Assembly (NCBI RefSeq): GCF_014195535.1
Contig: NZ_JACIBY010000010.1
Span: 124,001 to 188,000, forward strand
Reading direction: 5' to 3'
Length of the DNA: 64,000 nt
Origin: Runella defluvii
Lineage (GTDB): Bacteria > Bacteroidota > Bacteroidia > Cytophagales > Spirosomataceae
The notes beneath the pieces were generated by a model. The model searched no databases. It saw only the letters and a program-made list of their open reading frames with translations, and was not told where the DNA came from. This document shows positions 19,801-26,870 of this stretch, piece after piece; the first letter of the stretch is position 1, and every line of letters begins with the position of its first letter. Position numbers and translations under genes: made by a program.

Positions 19801-22344
19801 TTGGTGACGGTGGAGCGCAATCAGGTATTGGAGCATCATTACCTAGAAACCGACAACAAATCGGCCGAATTTACTTTCTCGTTGGGCGATGAGCATTTGC
19901 CCAATGCCTACGTTACTGCTACTTTGATTCGTCCGTTGGATAATTCAAATCTACCGCTGACAGTAGCGCACGGTTTTGCCTCGGTGAAAGTGGAAGAAGA
20001 AGATACCAAAATTCCCGTAGAAATTGTGGCGGTTGAAAAGTCGCGCTCAAAGACGAAGCAGAAAATAAAAATCAAAACGGCGCGGAATGCCCAAGTAACG
20101 GTCGCGGTGGTGGACGAAGGAATTTTGCAAATCAAAAACTTCCAAACCCCCGACATTCACGGGTTTTTCTACCAAAAACGAGCCTTAGAAGTCAATAGCC
20201 ACGACTTATATCCGTTCCTTTTTCCCGAACTATCGTTGGCCTCCACAAGCAGCGTCGGGGGAGACGGCTACGATTTGGAAAAACGCATCAATCCCCTTTC
20301 CAACGGGCGAGTAAATTTGGTGGCGTACTGGTCGGGACAAATTGAAACAGGACTGAGCGGAGAAGCCGAGTTTGAGGTGGACATCCCGCAGTTTTCGGGC
20401 GATTTACGCATTATGGCCGTCGCCTACAAAGACAATGCGTTTGGGTCGAACAACAAAAATATGAAAGTGGCCGACCCTATTGTAATTAGTACGGCTCTGC
20501 CGCGCTTCTTGAGCCCAACCGATGAGGTAATTGTCCCCGTAAATATTAGCAACACCGAAAAAACAGCGGCCAATGTCACGGCAAGTATCGCTATCAGCGG
20601 GAAGTTATCGGCGGTTAGTCAGGTAACTCAGCGCCTAAGCATTGCCCCCGAAAAAGAAGCCAGAACGTATTTTACCATCAAAGCGGCCGAGGCGATGGGC
20701 AATGGCTCGGTGGTGGTGACGGTGAATAATGGCAAAGAGAAATTTGTCGAAAAAACGGAGTTAACTGTGCGCCCTGCCGCTTCGTTGCTCAAAGCGAGTC
20801 AGTCGGGAGTAATTGCGGGCGGTAGCACTGCTACCATTGATTTGCGAGGAAATGATTTTATCCCGTCAACCGTAACGAGCCGAATCGTAGTGAGTCGCTC
20901 ACCGATGGTCCAATACGCCAAAGCCCTCGACTACCTGCTCGGCTATCCACATGGTTGCATTGAGCAAACGATTTCGAAGGCATTTCCCCAGCTTTATTTT
21001 GGGGAGTTGGCCAAAACGATTGCTCCCAAAACCTACCTCCTCAAAGCAGGCGAAAGCGATTTTAACCCGACTTTCAACGTCCAAGCGGCCATTCAAAAGG
21101 TAGAAAGTATGCAGTTGCCCAACGGTGCGGTAAGTTATTGGCCTGCTAGTACCGAGGAGTCGGCCTGGGGCACGGCCTACGCAACACACTTTTTGTTGGA
21201 AGCTCAGCGGGCTGGTTTTGAGGTGAATGCGTCGGCGCTGGGGCGGATGTTGGACTACCTGACGACCAAAGCAGGAACGGCCGCGACCGAATACGATTAT
21301 GTTTACAACGAAACAGGCGGCTATACGCAGTTGACGATTGCGAGTCGCACGACGATGTATTCGTTGTACACCTTGGCCTTGGGTGGAAAAGCCAATCGGG
21401 CGTCGATGAATTATTACAAACAAAATCAACAGTTATTGACGCTCGACACGCGCTATTTATTGGCAGCGGCGTACAAGCAAATCGGTGACGAACGCAGTTA
21501 TAAAGCGTTATTGCCCGCCGATTATGTGCCTCCAGTAGGAGCTAGAGGGCTAGGCGGAAGTTTTGCTAGTCCGATTCGTAACTTGGCTTTGACGGTTAAT
21601 ACCCTCATTGAAACCGACCCGAATAACCTCCAGATTCCTCGACTTGCCCGACGCTTATCAGAAGCGATGGCAGCGAGTTCGTACCTCAATACCCAAGAAG
21701 CGGCGTTCTCGTTTTTGGCGTTGGGTAAATTGGCCAAGAAAAACGCGAATTCGACGGCAACTGCCAAAATGACTATCAATGGCAAAGGGTATCAATTTGA
21801 TGGAAAAGAGTTGATAGTTTCAACAAATAGCCCCCTTCGCGGGGTGGGGGCTGCCTCGGGCAAAGGCTCGGTCTATTGGTTTGCCCAAACGGAGGGCATC
21901 AGTGCCACAGGAACTTACACGGAAGAAGATGCAGGTTTGCGCGTTCGTAAACAATTCTTCAATCGCTTTGGACAACCAATCAGCACGTTCCGACAAAACG
22001 ACTTGGTGGTGGTAAAGATTAGCCTCAGCAGCACCGACGGCTCGCCAGTTGAAAATGTGGTGGTGACGGATTTGCTCCCAGCGTCGTTTGAAATCGAAAA
22101 CCCACGTTTGACCGAACCCCGCGATATGCCGTGGATTCAGGCACCTACTGTTCCCGATCACTTTGACATTCGCGACGACCGTATCAGTTATTATACTACC
22201 GCCACGTCCGAACCCAAAACGTTTTATTACATGGTTCGAGTCATTACCAAAGGCACATTCACGCTTGGCCCCGTAAGTGCTGATGCCATGTACTCGGGCG
22301 ATTTTAGAAGTTATTCGGGTGGTGGAAAGGTAAAAGTGGACTAA
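16849..22344 (+). CDS. Alpha-2-macroglobulin family lipoprotein
   Basis: At 1831 residues this is the largest gene in the window. A lipoprotein signal precedes FLSQC (Cys about 37). Repeated MG-type beta-sandwich domains follow, then a bait/ANA-like region, the thioester motif CIEQ in YPHGCIEQT (Cys about 1370), an alpha-alpha toroid TED region and a C-terminal receptor-like domain. Bacterial A2Ms are periplasmic protease traps, often near pbpC; no pbpC is adjacent here. The start is uncertain: ATG 16849, ATG 16861 and GTG 16906 are in frame, and the last gives a compact 18-residue signal. G/C-rich repeat-like DNA is read in frame at about 16875-16912 and 21826-21853. Confidence 0.95.
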   Translation: MRSFMKHFRVPRLAGEGFRVRLLALLTLFSTTFLSQCGKLNEIRVVGRNFEDEINLAQNLVFTFNKDIVPTSELNSWESTKFIEFIPAVAGKFKWTAPNELVFSPASGFEPATEYRAELSKELAKKTIDKRYDVSGDDVTFHTPYLQLTEAETYWTKSRETGKPLAKTKLYFNYDLSSGEIGGKLSAKSDEKKLNPSVIPTQNAPVVTVALGEALADKNEQPLEVAVEKGVKVPNTTYTSTAPLALSSSIPSATTLEVKDVKTGFENNRGMVRVITTQELKNEDLSTYYTIQPAVQTKAELTENGFVIRGDFNETDTYVLTLTDQVQGVLGARLEEPVSKDLFFGLMPASISFVNKKAIYLSSKGARNVGIQIVNVPKVQVKIAKIYENNILQYLRSNRYEEYGYLGGGEDNWGPTGNYNYDEDYNQVFSDVVVDKTVETDNLPKVKGVSALNLGIPDATNEFRGIYVVTVQSKDEQYNRAIKMVSLSDIGLIAKQGKDELWVFANSIKTAEPLGKLEVSLVSTNNQTVVKGKTDRDGVVKFEKLSEKAPNFKIAMIVAQTPRSEDNTVQDFNYLLLEDAQVETSRFEVEGKRDNASGFEAFVYGDRDIYRPGETVHFNTVVRQQNWKSVGEIPLKIKVILPNGKELKTFRVTTNGQGAVETSVALDKAAVTGGYSVEVYNANDVLLTSKKLSIEEFMPDRIKVDVKANQDHYRTGQTIQLNATALNLFGPPASGRNYEMEFSLKKKAFFAEKYKEYIFDIPNNSKYENTVRQGVTDDNGQAKEGFVLPATYQDVGVLEGKIYVTVFDETGRPVNRLKRFDVFTQDVFYGVRMPDSYVGLNAPVPIGLVAVDKDGRPKATATAHVDIVRMEYQTVVEKQNDQLRYASKKREKVVYSNVVSFKNGLSEVRYVPTVSGEYEVRIRRASGVAGYSVTHFYAYGWGGTSASSFEVSNEGEVLMEFDKPAYQVGDKAKVLFKTPFAGKLLVTVERNQVLEHHYLETDNKSAEFTFSLGDEHLPNAYVTATLIRPLDNSNLPLTVAHGFASVKVEEEDTKIPVEIVAVEKSRSKTKQKIKIKTARNAQVTVAVVDEGILQIKNFQTPDIHGFFYQKRALEVNSHDLYPFLFPELSLASTSSVGGDGYDLEKRINPLSNGRVNLVAYWSGQIETGLSGEAEFEVDIPQFSGDLRIMAVAYKDNAFGSNNKNMKVADPIVISTALPRFLSPTDEVIVPVNISNTEKTAANVTASIAISGKLSAVSQVTQRLSIAPEKEARTYFTIKAAEAMGNGSVVVTVNNGKEKFVEKTELTVRPAASLLKASQSGVIAGGSTATIDLRGNDFIPSTVTSRIVVSRSPMVQYAKALDYLLGYPHGCIEQTISKAFPQLYFGELAKTIAPKTYLLKAGESDFNPTFNVQAAIQKVESMQLPNGAVSYWPASTEESAWGTAYATHFLLEAQRAGFEVNASALGRMLDYLTTKAGTAATEYDYVYNETGGYTQLTIASRTTMYSLYTLALGGKANRASMNYYKQNQQLLTLDTRYLLAAAYKQIGDERSYKALLPADYVPPVGARGLGGSFASPIRNLALTVNTLIETDPNNLQIPRLARRLSEAMAASSYLNTQEAAFSFLALGKLAKKNANSTATAKMTINGKGYQFDGKELIVSTNSPLRGVGAASGKGSVYWFAQTEGISATGTYTEEDAGLRVRKQFFNRFGQPISTFRQNDLVVVKISLSSTDGSPVENVVVTDLLPASFEIENPRLTEPRDMPWIQAPTVPDHFDIRDDRISYYTTATSEPKTFYYMVRVITKGTFTLGPVSADAMYSGDFRSYSGGGKVKVD
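16875..16912. repeat. Repeat-like G/C-run palindrome read through at the start of the A2M gene
   Basis: CCCTCGCCT, a short spacer, AGGAGAGGG, then TTTAGGGTGAGG resembles intergenic palindromic repeats of this group. Here it would encode VPRLAGEGFRV in the n-region of the signal peptide if translation starts at 16849 or 16861, or mostly lie in the leader if it starts at GTG 16906. Confidence 0.5.
21826..21853. repeat. G/C-run palindrome inside the A2M coding sequence
   Basis: AGCCCCCTTCGCGGGG continues into TGGGGGCT, a near-perfect palindrome embedded in frame and coding for SPLRGVGAA in a region otherwise lacking such runs. It resembles the intergenic repeat in the pheT leader and looks like an in-frame insertion in a surface loop. 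Confidence 0.55.
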
Positions 22345-22404
22345 AAACCTAGCCGAAAAGTGCTTAGATAGGGAGTGGACGTTAGTTTTCTGATGTCTTC
22401 TCCC

Positions 22405-22412
22405 TATCTTTG
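22405..22412 (+). promoter_or_regulatory. -7 box upstream of the diacylglycerol kinase gene
   Basis: TATCTTTG matches TAnnTTTG and lies 56 bases before the ATG at 22468. No clear TTG is seen at -33. Confidence 0.5.
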
Positions 22413-22467
22413 CATCAAACGAAAAAAACGTTTTGTTAGTAGAAAGCGTTTTGAATGAATAAATTCG

Positions 22468-22842
22468 ATGGTTGATATTCGCAAAATGATTCGTAGTTTT
22501 AGCTATGCCTTTGAAGGAGTTGTAGCACTATTTCGTTACGAAAACAATGCGCGTTTTCACCTTATTGCGGCTTTTGGAGTAGTTTTGTTAGGAATGGTGC
22601 TTGGGTTAGAGCGCTTCGAGTGGGCGCTGGTGGCGATAGTAGTAGGAGCAGTTTGGGCAGCAGAAGCGTTTAATACGGCCATTGAAAAGTTGTGCGATTT
22701 GGTTTCACCCGATTACCATCCACAAATCAAAGCGGCCAAAGATTTGGCGGCGGCAGGCGTAATGATAACATCGGTAGTGGCTGTAGTGGTGGGAGCGATT
22801 GTGTTTGGCGGTAAGCTGTGGTGTTGGTTCTTGAATATGTAA
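22468..22842 (+). CDS. Diacylglycerol/undecaprenol kinase family protein
   Basis: The 124-residue protein has three hydrophobic helices (about 32-48, 52-68, 95-118) and the DgkA-family signature AAEAFNTAIEKLCDLVSPD, with EAFNTAIE and the following Asp, then KAAKDLAAAGV. Members phosphorylate diacylglycerol (E. coli) or undecaprenol (many others). The N-terminal FSYAFEGVVALFRYENNARFH is typical of the undecaprenol-kinase branch. The role is recycling of the lipid carrier for cell-wall or glycan assembly at the inner membrane. A small membrane-protein gene follows 18 bases later, probably cotranscribed. Confidence 0.9.
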   Translation: MVDIRKMIRSFSYAFEGVVALFRYENNARFHLIAAFGVVLLGMVLGLERFEWALVAIVVGAVWAAEAFNTAIEKLCDLVSPDYHPQIKAAKDLAAAGVMITSVVAVVVGAIVFGGKLWCWFLNM

Positions 22843-22860
22843 ATTCCATAAAATAAACAG

Positions 22861-23496
22861 ATGGATTCTCACAATCAATCATTAGAAACCTTGACCGAGA
22901 TTCGGGATTTGATGCAGCGTTCGTCAAAATTCCTGTCTTTAAGTGGTTTGTCAGGGATATTCGCTGGTATTGTTGCACTCGGGGGGGCGTTAGTGGCGTA
23001 TTTGCGTCTCAAAACCGATGCGCTGAGTTACGATGGCATGAGCGACGTTTCGGAGCTCACTCGCGGTGAAATGATGCGTTTTGTGCTCCTCGATGGAACC
23101 ATCGTCTTGGTTTTAGCATTAATTTTTGGGGTATTCTTTACCATCCGTAAAGCAAAGAAGTCGGGGCAAAGTGTTTGGAATAGTACATCAAAACGCTTGG
23201 TCATTAGTTTAATGATTCCGCTCGTAACGGGAGGGATTTTTTGCTTAGCGATGTTTTATAGAGGTATTTTGTGGGTGAGTTTTCCCGCAACCCTCATTTT
23301 TTACGGATTAGCCCTGCTCAATGCTAGTAAATACACCGTTCGTGACGTCGAATACCTGGGTATTTGTGAAGTAATTTTAGGCTTGATTTCACTGTTTATG
23401 ACGGGGTATAACTTACTGGTCTGGGCGCTAGGATTTGGAGTTCTTCACATTGTTTATGGAACTTACATGTATTTTAAGTACGACATAAAACGCTAG
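22861..23496 (+). CDS. Integral membrane protein of unknown function
   Basis: The 211-residue protein has about six hydrophobic segments (approximately 22-45, 72-94, 115-132, 135-152, 166-184, 186-203) and no recognised catalytic motif. Its N-terminus (LTEIRDLMQRSSKFLSLSGLSGIFAG) is cytosolic-looking. It is followed 38 bases later by a small winged-helix regulator on the same strand. This membrane protein/regulator pairing recurs in Bacteroidota and suggests joint regulation, but no function is assigned. Confidence 0.85.
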   Translation: MDSHNQSLETLTEIRDLMQRSSKFLSLSGLSGIFAGIVALGGALVAYLRLKTDALSYDGMSDVSELTRGEMMRFVLLDGTIVLVLALIFGVFFTIRKAKKSGQSVWNSTSKRLVISLMIPLVTGGIFCLAMFYRGILWVSFPATLIFYGLALLNASKYTVRDVEYLGICEVILGLISLFMTGYNLLVWALGFGVLHIVYGTYMYFKYDIKR

Positions 23497-23534
23497 CAGA
23501 TTACCCTACTGCAACTAAAGAAAAGACACACTAA

Positions 23535-23840
23535 ATGCTCGAACATTTCAATAAAGCTTTTGAGAGTAAGGCAAGGTTAGGAATCATGTCGGTGTTGATT
23601 GTCAATGAGTCGTTGAGTTTCAACGCCCTCAAAGACCTCCTTCAACTGACCGACGGAAACCTCGCTACGCACCTGCGCGCGCTCGAAGAGCAAGGGTATG
23701 TGAGTGTTCAAAAACAATTTATTGGACGAAAACCCAACACTACCTACGCCGCTACCGACGATGGCCGCACGGCGTTTACGCAGCACCTCAATACCCTAGA
23801 AGCATTTATTCGCTCAGGAACTTTTCAAGAAACGAAATGA
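23535..23840 (+). CDS. Winged-helix transcriptional regulator (MarR/ArsR-like)
   Basis: The 101-residue protein is a single winged-helix domain. Recognition-helix region: LSFNALKDLLQLTDGNLATH (about 32-51). Wing: GYVSVQKQFIGRKPNTTYAAT. It resembles the short HTH_34-type regulators that sit beside genes for small membrane proteins. It probably acts as a dimeric repressor or sensor of its own operon; the ligand is unknown. Its stop codon lies inside a strong bidirectional terminator hairpin. Confidence 0.88.
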   Translation: MLEHFNKAFESKARLGIMSVLIVNESLSFNALKDLLQLTDGNLATHLRALEEQGYVSVQKQFIGRKPNTTYAATDDGRTAFTQHLNTLEAFIRSGTFQETK

Positions 23841-23874
23841 GCGCGTGAATTTATACTCACGCGCTCATTTCGTT
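23831..23874. terminator. 18-bp bidirectional terminator
   Basis: AACGAAATGAGCGCGTGA (23831-23848) and its exact complement (23857-23874) flank an 8-base loop between converging genes. The left arm overlaps the end of the regulator gene. Confidence 0.85.
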
Positions 23875-23879
23875 TGTGA

Positions 23880-24770
23880 TTAATTCCCCCCAAGCGGAAT
23901 CAATAGCCCTACCGACCCTTGGATGTTTCGCGTAAACATTTTACTCGCAGCAGGCACATCCCCGTCGCTACCAAGACCATAATAGTAGCGTCCTTCAATG
24001 AGCAATTGTGCCCTTCCAAGTCCCAACGCTACCCCTGCACCTCCCACAGCTCCGTATTCGAGACGTTGATCACCCGAGTCAAATTTCAAGTCAGTGGTGG
24101 TCGTAATGCCACTAAAGGTTGTTTTCGCCTTGCCACTGAGGGCATAGCTTCCAAAGCCTCCTGCATTGATAAAAAACTTCGTGGGGCCATTACCAAGCGA
24201 TACTTTGAACAAAAGCGGGACGGTCACACTGTTGAGGCGGCTTTCGCCCACGAGCAAATTTCCTGCTTGCGAGGCGCTGATTTTATAGGCTGTTTGAGAG
24301 TACAGGATTTCTGGCTGAACTGAAAACGTTTTTCCACCAAGTTCTACCACCAACCCACCGTGGTAGCCCAACAGAGGGTCAACGGTGATTCCGCTGGCTG
24401 TGATGGCATCTGAAGTGATAGAACTGTAATTGACACCGCCTCTAAGACCTATTTTTACCCCAAATCCACCTTCGCTTGCCATCGCGGGTGCTGGTGCAGG
24501 GATAGGTTTAGTAGTTTTGGGCTTGGCTGGCTCAACCGTTTTGGCCTGCTTGGGAGGTTTAGAGGGAGCGGTGGTTTTCTCAGGTTTTTGGGTAGTAGTT
24601 TTCGTTTTTTCTTTTGATTTATCAGTGGTCGGCGTTTTAGGCTTGATTCCGTGGAGTTTATCATATTGCTCTTGCATACTTGGAGTAGGCTGCGTTTGAG
24701 CAAGGGTAGTTTGTGAAAATCCAGTAACAAAAAGAGCGGCACACAGCAGCAGTGTCGAGAGCTTATTCAT
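23880..24770 (-). CDS. PorT-family outer membrane beta-barrel protein
   Basis: The 296-residue protein has a signal peptide (cleavage after about TTLAQ, residue 25), a long Lys/Thr/Pro-rich low-complexity linker (about 38-95, with KTTTQKPEKT- and KPPKQAK-like runs), and a C-terminal porin-like barrel (about 100-296). The barrel begins GGFGVKIGLRGGVNYSS and has alternating hydrophobic strands. PorT-like barrels are abundant in the phylum and mostly of unknown function. The linker could span or contact peptidoglycan. The gene is isolated and converges on the regulator. Confidence 0.85.
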   Translation of the reverse strand: MNKLSTLLLCAALFVTGFSQTTLAQTQPTPSMQEQYDKLHGIKPKTPTTDKSKEKTKTTTQKPEKTTAPSKPPKQAKTVEPAKPKTTKPIPAPAPAMASEGGFGVKIGLRGGVNYSSITSDAITASGITVDPLLGYHGGLVVELGGKTFSVQPEILYSQTAYKISASQAGNLLVGESRLNSVTVPLLFKVSLGNGPTKFFINAGGFGSYALSGKAKTTFSGITTTTDLKFDSGDQRLEYGAVGGAGVALGLGRAQLLIEGRYYYGLGSDGDVPAASKMFTRNIQGSVGLLIPLGGN

Positions 24771-24891
24771 GATTTGTTGGAGTTAGGAAAACACTGATTT
24801 AAAAAGTTTACAAAAGTGCAGATTTTTACCCGTACCCTTCTGAGGGATTGTACGGTTTTTATCTACGTGTTTTTACTTGTTTTGGATGTGT

Positions 24892-24933
24892 AAAACAAAA
24901 ACGGCGAGTGACTTATAGAAGTTGCTCGCCGTT
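24892..24933 (-). terminator. Intrinsic terminator after mraY
   Basis: Read on the minus strand, AACGGCGAG (plus 24925-24933) pairs with CTCGCCGTT (plus 24900-24908), with an inner ACTT/AAGT helix, and is followed by a T-rich run (plus A-rich 24892-24900). Confidence 0.85.
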
Positions 24934-24953
24934 GCAAAAAAAGATGTGTTTGG

Positions 24954-26168
24954 TTAGCGGAGTTTCAACGTAACCAAGGTGGCAATGGCCAAAATAATGC
25001 CCACAATCCAGAAACGTGCCACGATTTTAGCTTCGTGGTATCCCTTTTTCTGAAAATGGTGGTGAAGCGGCGACATCAAGAAAATGCGCCGCCCTTCGCC
25101 GAATTTTTTCTTGGTATATTTAAAATAACTCACTTGCATAATGACGGAGAGACTTTCGGCAAAGAAAATTCCGCACATAATAGGAATCAGTAACTCTTTC
25201 CGAATCGCCAACGAAATAACGGCGATGACGCCCCCGAGCATCAAGCTGCCCGTATCGCCCATAAACACTTGGGCGGGGTAGGAATTGTACCATAAAAATC
25301 CAATACAAGCCCCCACAAAAGCCGCCACGAAAATTACCATCTCCCCAGAGTTAGGAATGTACATGACGTTGAGATACTGCGAAAATTTGGCATTTCCCGA
25401 TACATAAGCCAAAACGCCCAGCGTAAGTCCAATAATAATAGAAGTACCCGCGGCAAGACCGTCGATACCGTCGGTAATGTTGGAGCCATTGGACACAGCC
25501 GTAATGATGAAAATAGCAACGATGGTATAAATAATCCAAGAATAGCTGTCAGGAAGAAGTCCAAAAAGAAGGTTTGAATAGTCAAACTCATTGTTTTTGA
25601 TGAAAGGAAGCGTCGTAACGGTAGGGTTAATGAGGTCATTATAACGCTGAACCTCGCCAATGGCCGAGCTAATGAGGGGTTTGTCATAAATCCGAATTTT
25701 AACGTGTTGGTTAAACGACAACGTAATCCCAACAATCAATCCGAGCCCTACTTGGCCTACTACCTTAAACTTTCCATGAAGTCCTTCTTTGTTGTTTTTG
25801 AATTTTTTGAGGTAATCGTCAACGAACCCAATCAAGCCTGTCCAAACCGCCGTGATGAGCAGTAAAACGATATAGACGTTGGAGAGTTTGGCAAAAAGAA
25901 GCACGGGAACTAACAAAGAAGCCAAGATGATAAACCCGCCCATGGTTGGGGTTCCTTTTTTCTCCATCTGTCCATGAAGTCCCAAGTCACGAATGGTTTC
26001 GCCAATTTGTTTGGTACGTAAAAAATCAATGATACGTCGTCCAAAAATGGCCGCGATGAGGAGCGAGGTGACGGTAGCTCCTAACGCCCGAAACGAAATA
26101 TATTGAAATACCCCTGCCCCAGGGAAATTGAAGGTCTTGTCTAAATACGAAAATAGGTAATAAAGCAT
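24954..26168 (-). CDS. mraY: Phospho-N-acetylmuramoyl-pentapeptide-transferase
   Basis: The ATG at 26168 gives [17 protein letters not shown], the typical Bacteroidota MraY start, and a 404-residue polytopic membrane protein; a further ATG-like start upstream is not needed. Active-site motifs are all present: [26 protein letters not shown] and [10 protein letters not shown]. It transfers phospho-MurNAc-pentapeptide to undecaprenyl phosphate, making lipid I. Unusually, it is outside any dcw cluster: the flanking genes are a lipoprotein and a PorT-like protein, with strong terminators on both sides, so it is a single-gene transcription unit. An undecaprenol-kinase-like gene lies 2 kb away. Confidence 0.95.
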   Translation of the reverse strand: MLYYLFSYLDKTFNFPGAGVFQYISFRALGATVTSLLIAAIFGRRIIDFLRTKQIGETIRDLGLHGQMEKKGTPTMGGFIILASLLVPVLLFAKLSNVYIVLLLITAVWTGLIGFVDDYLKKFKNNKEGLHGKFKVVGQVGLGLIVGITLSFNQHVKIRIYDKPLISSAIGEVQRYNDLINPTVTTLPFIKNNEFDYSNLLFGLLPDSYSWIIYTIVAIFIITAVSNGSNITDGIDGLAAGTSIIIGLTLGVLAYVSGNAKFSQYLNVMYIPNSGEMVIFVAAFVGACIGFLWYNSYPAQVFMGDTGSLMLGGVIAVISLAIRKELLIPIMCGIFFAESLSVIMQVSYFKYTKKKFGEGRRIFLMSPLHHHFQKKGYHEAKIVARFWIVGIILAIATLVTLKLR

Positions 26169-26193
26169 AGTAAATTGGAGGTTAGGCAAACGC

Positions 26194-26239
26194 AAAAATG
26201 CCTATACTTGGCACGATGTCGGCAAGTATAGGCATTTTT
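26194..26239 (-). terminator. 17-bp terminator between lipoprotein gene and mraY
   Basis: AAAAATGCCTATACTTG (26194-26210) and its complement (26223-26239) form a 17-bp stem with a 12-base loop. On the minus strand it follows the lipoprotein gene and ends in a T-run, leaving only about 25 bases before the mraY start. Confidence 0.85.
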
Positions 26240-26259
26240 AAGAAAATCAGAAAAAGAAA

Positions 26260-26775
26260 TTAGTCTTCTAAATGAAAAGCCGTTTTGACCATCTCATAAT
26301 CGCCCATGTTAATCGGGGATTTTTTGACCAACGAATTTGGAATTAACACATAGCGGTACTGCTGCTCGCCCATGGGTTTTAGGTTGCCTTTCAAGCCAAT
26401 CATCACAATTTTTAGGGTAGAGGGCGTAGGCATGGTATAGTCAAAACGCAATTCGGCGCTGTTTTGGCGAATGTTAAAAGGCATGGGATGTATTTGCTCG
26501 TCAATTTTAGAATAGACGTACAACTGATTCCCTTCTAACAACGACGGGCTTAATTGTTTGGACGTTAGCTCGCAAGTACGAGCGGGTAAGCCAAATACCG
26601 TTGTCGTCACCCATTGGTTGGCATCAATCCAGTCCGACGTAATTACTTCGGAAGTATTGAGGTTAATAAACGAGGGAGTATGCGATGCGGTTTTTGTGCC
26701 AGTACAATTAATCATCCAGCCTAAAAATACAATCATTAAAATCCCTAAAATTCCAAAGCGGTAAAAACGATTCAT
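26260..26775 (-). CDS. Putative lipoprotein of unknown function
   Basis: The ATG at 26775 gives a 171-residue protein starting MNRFYRFGILGILMIVFL; an in-frame ATG 9 bases earlier is possible. A hydrophobic signal leads to WMINC, a non-canonical but acceptable Bacteroidota lipobox. The mature part (about 28-171) is predicted beta-rich, without recognised motifs; segments LRFDYTMPTPSTLKIVMIGLKG and YRYVLIPNSLV suggest a small beta-sandwich. It lies between the HhH/barrel gene and mraY on the same strand. Function unknown. Confidence 0.75.
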   Translation of the reverse strand: MNRFYRFGILGILMIVFLGWMINCTGTKTASHTPSFINLNTSEVITSDWIDANQWVTTTVFGLPARTCELTSKQLSPSLLEGNQLYVYSKIDEQIHPMPFNIRQNSAELRFDYTMPTPSTLKIVMIGLKGNLKPMGEQQYRYVLIPNSLVKKSPINMGDYEMVKTAFHLED

Positions 26776-26870
26776 AAAAAACAATTGAAAAGCAGAGGGT
26801 TATATACCTTTTAGATACGTTAACCATCACTTATCAAAAGTTATGCCAAAGTTAAATTTGTTGAAAATCA

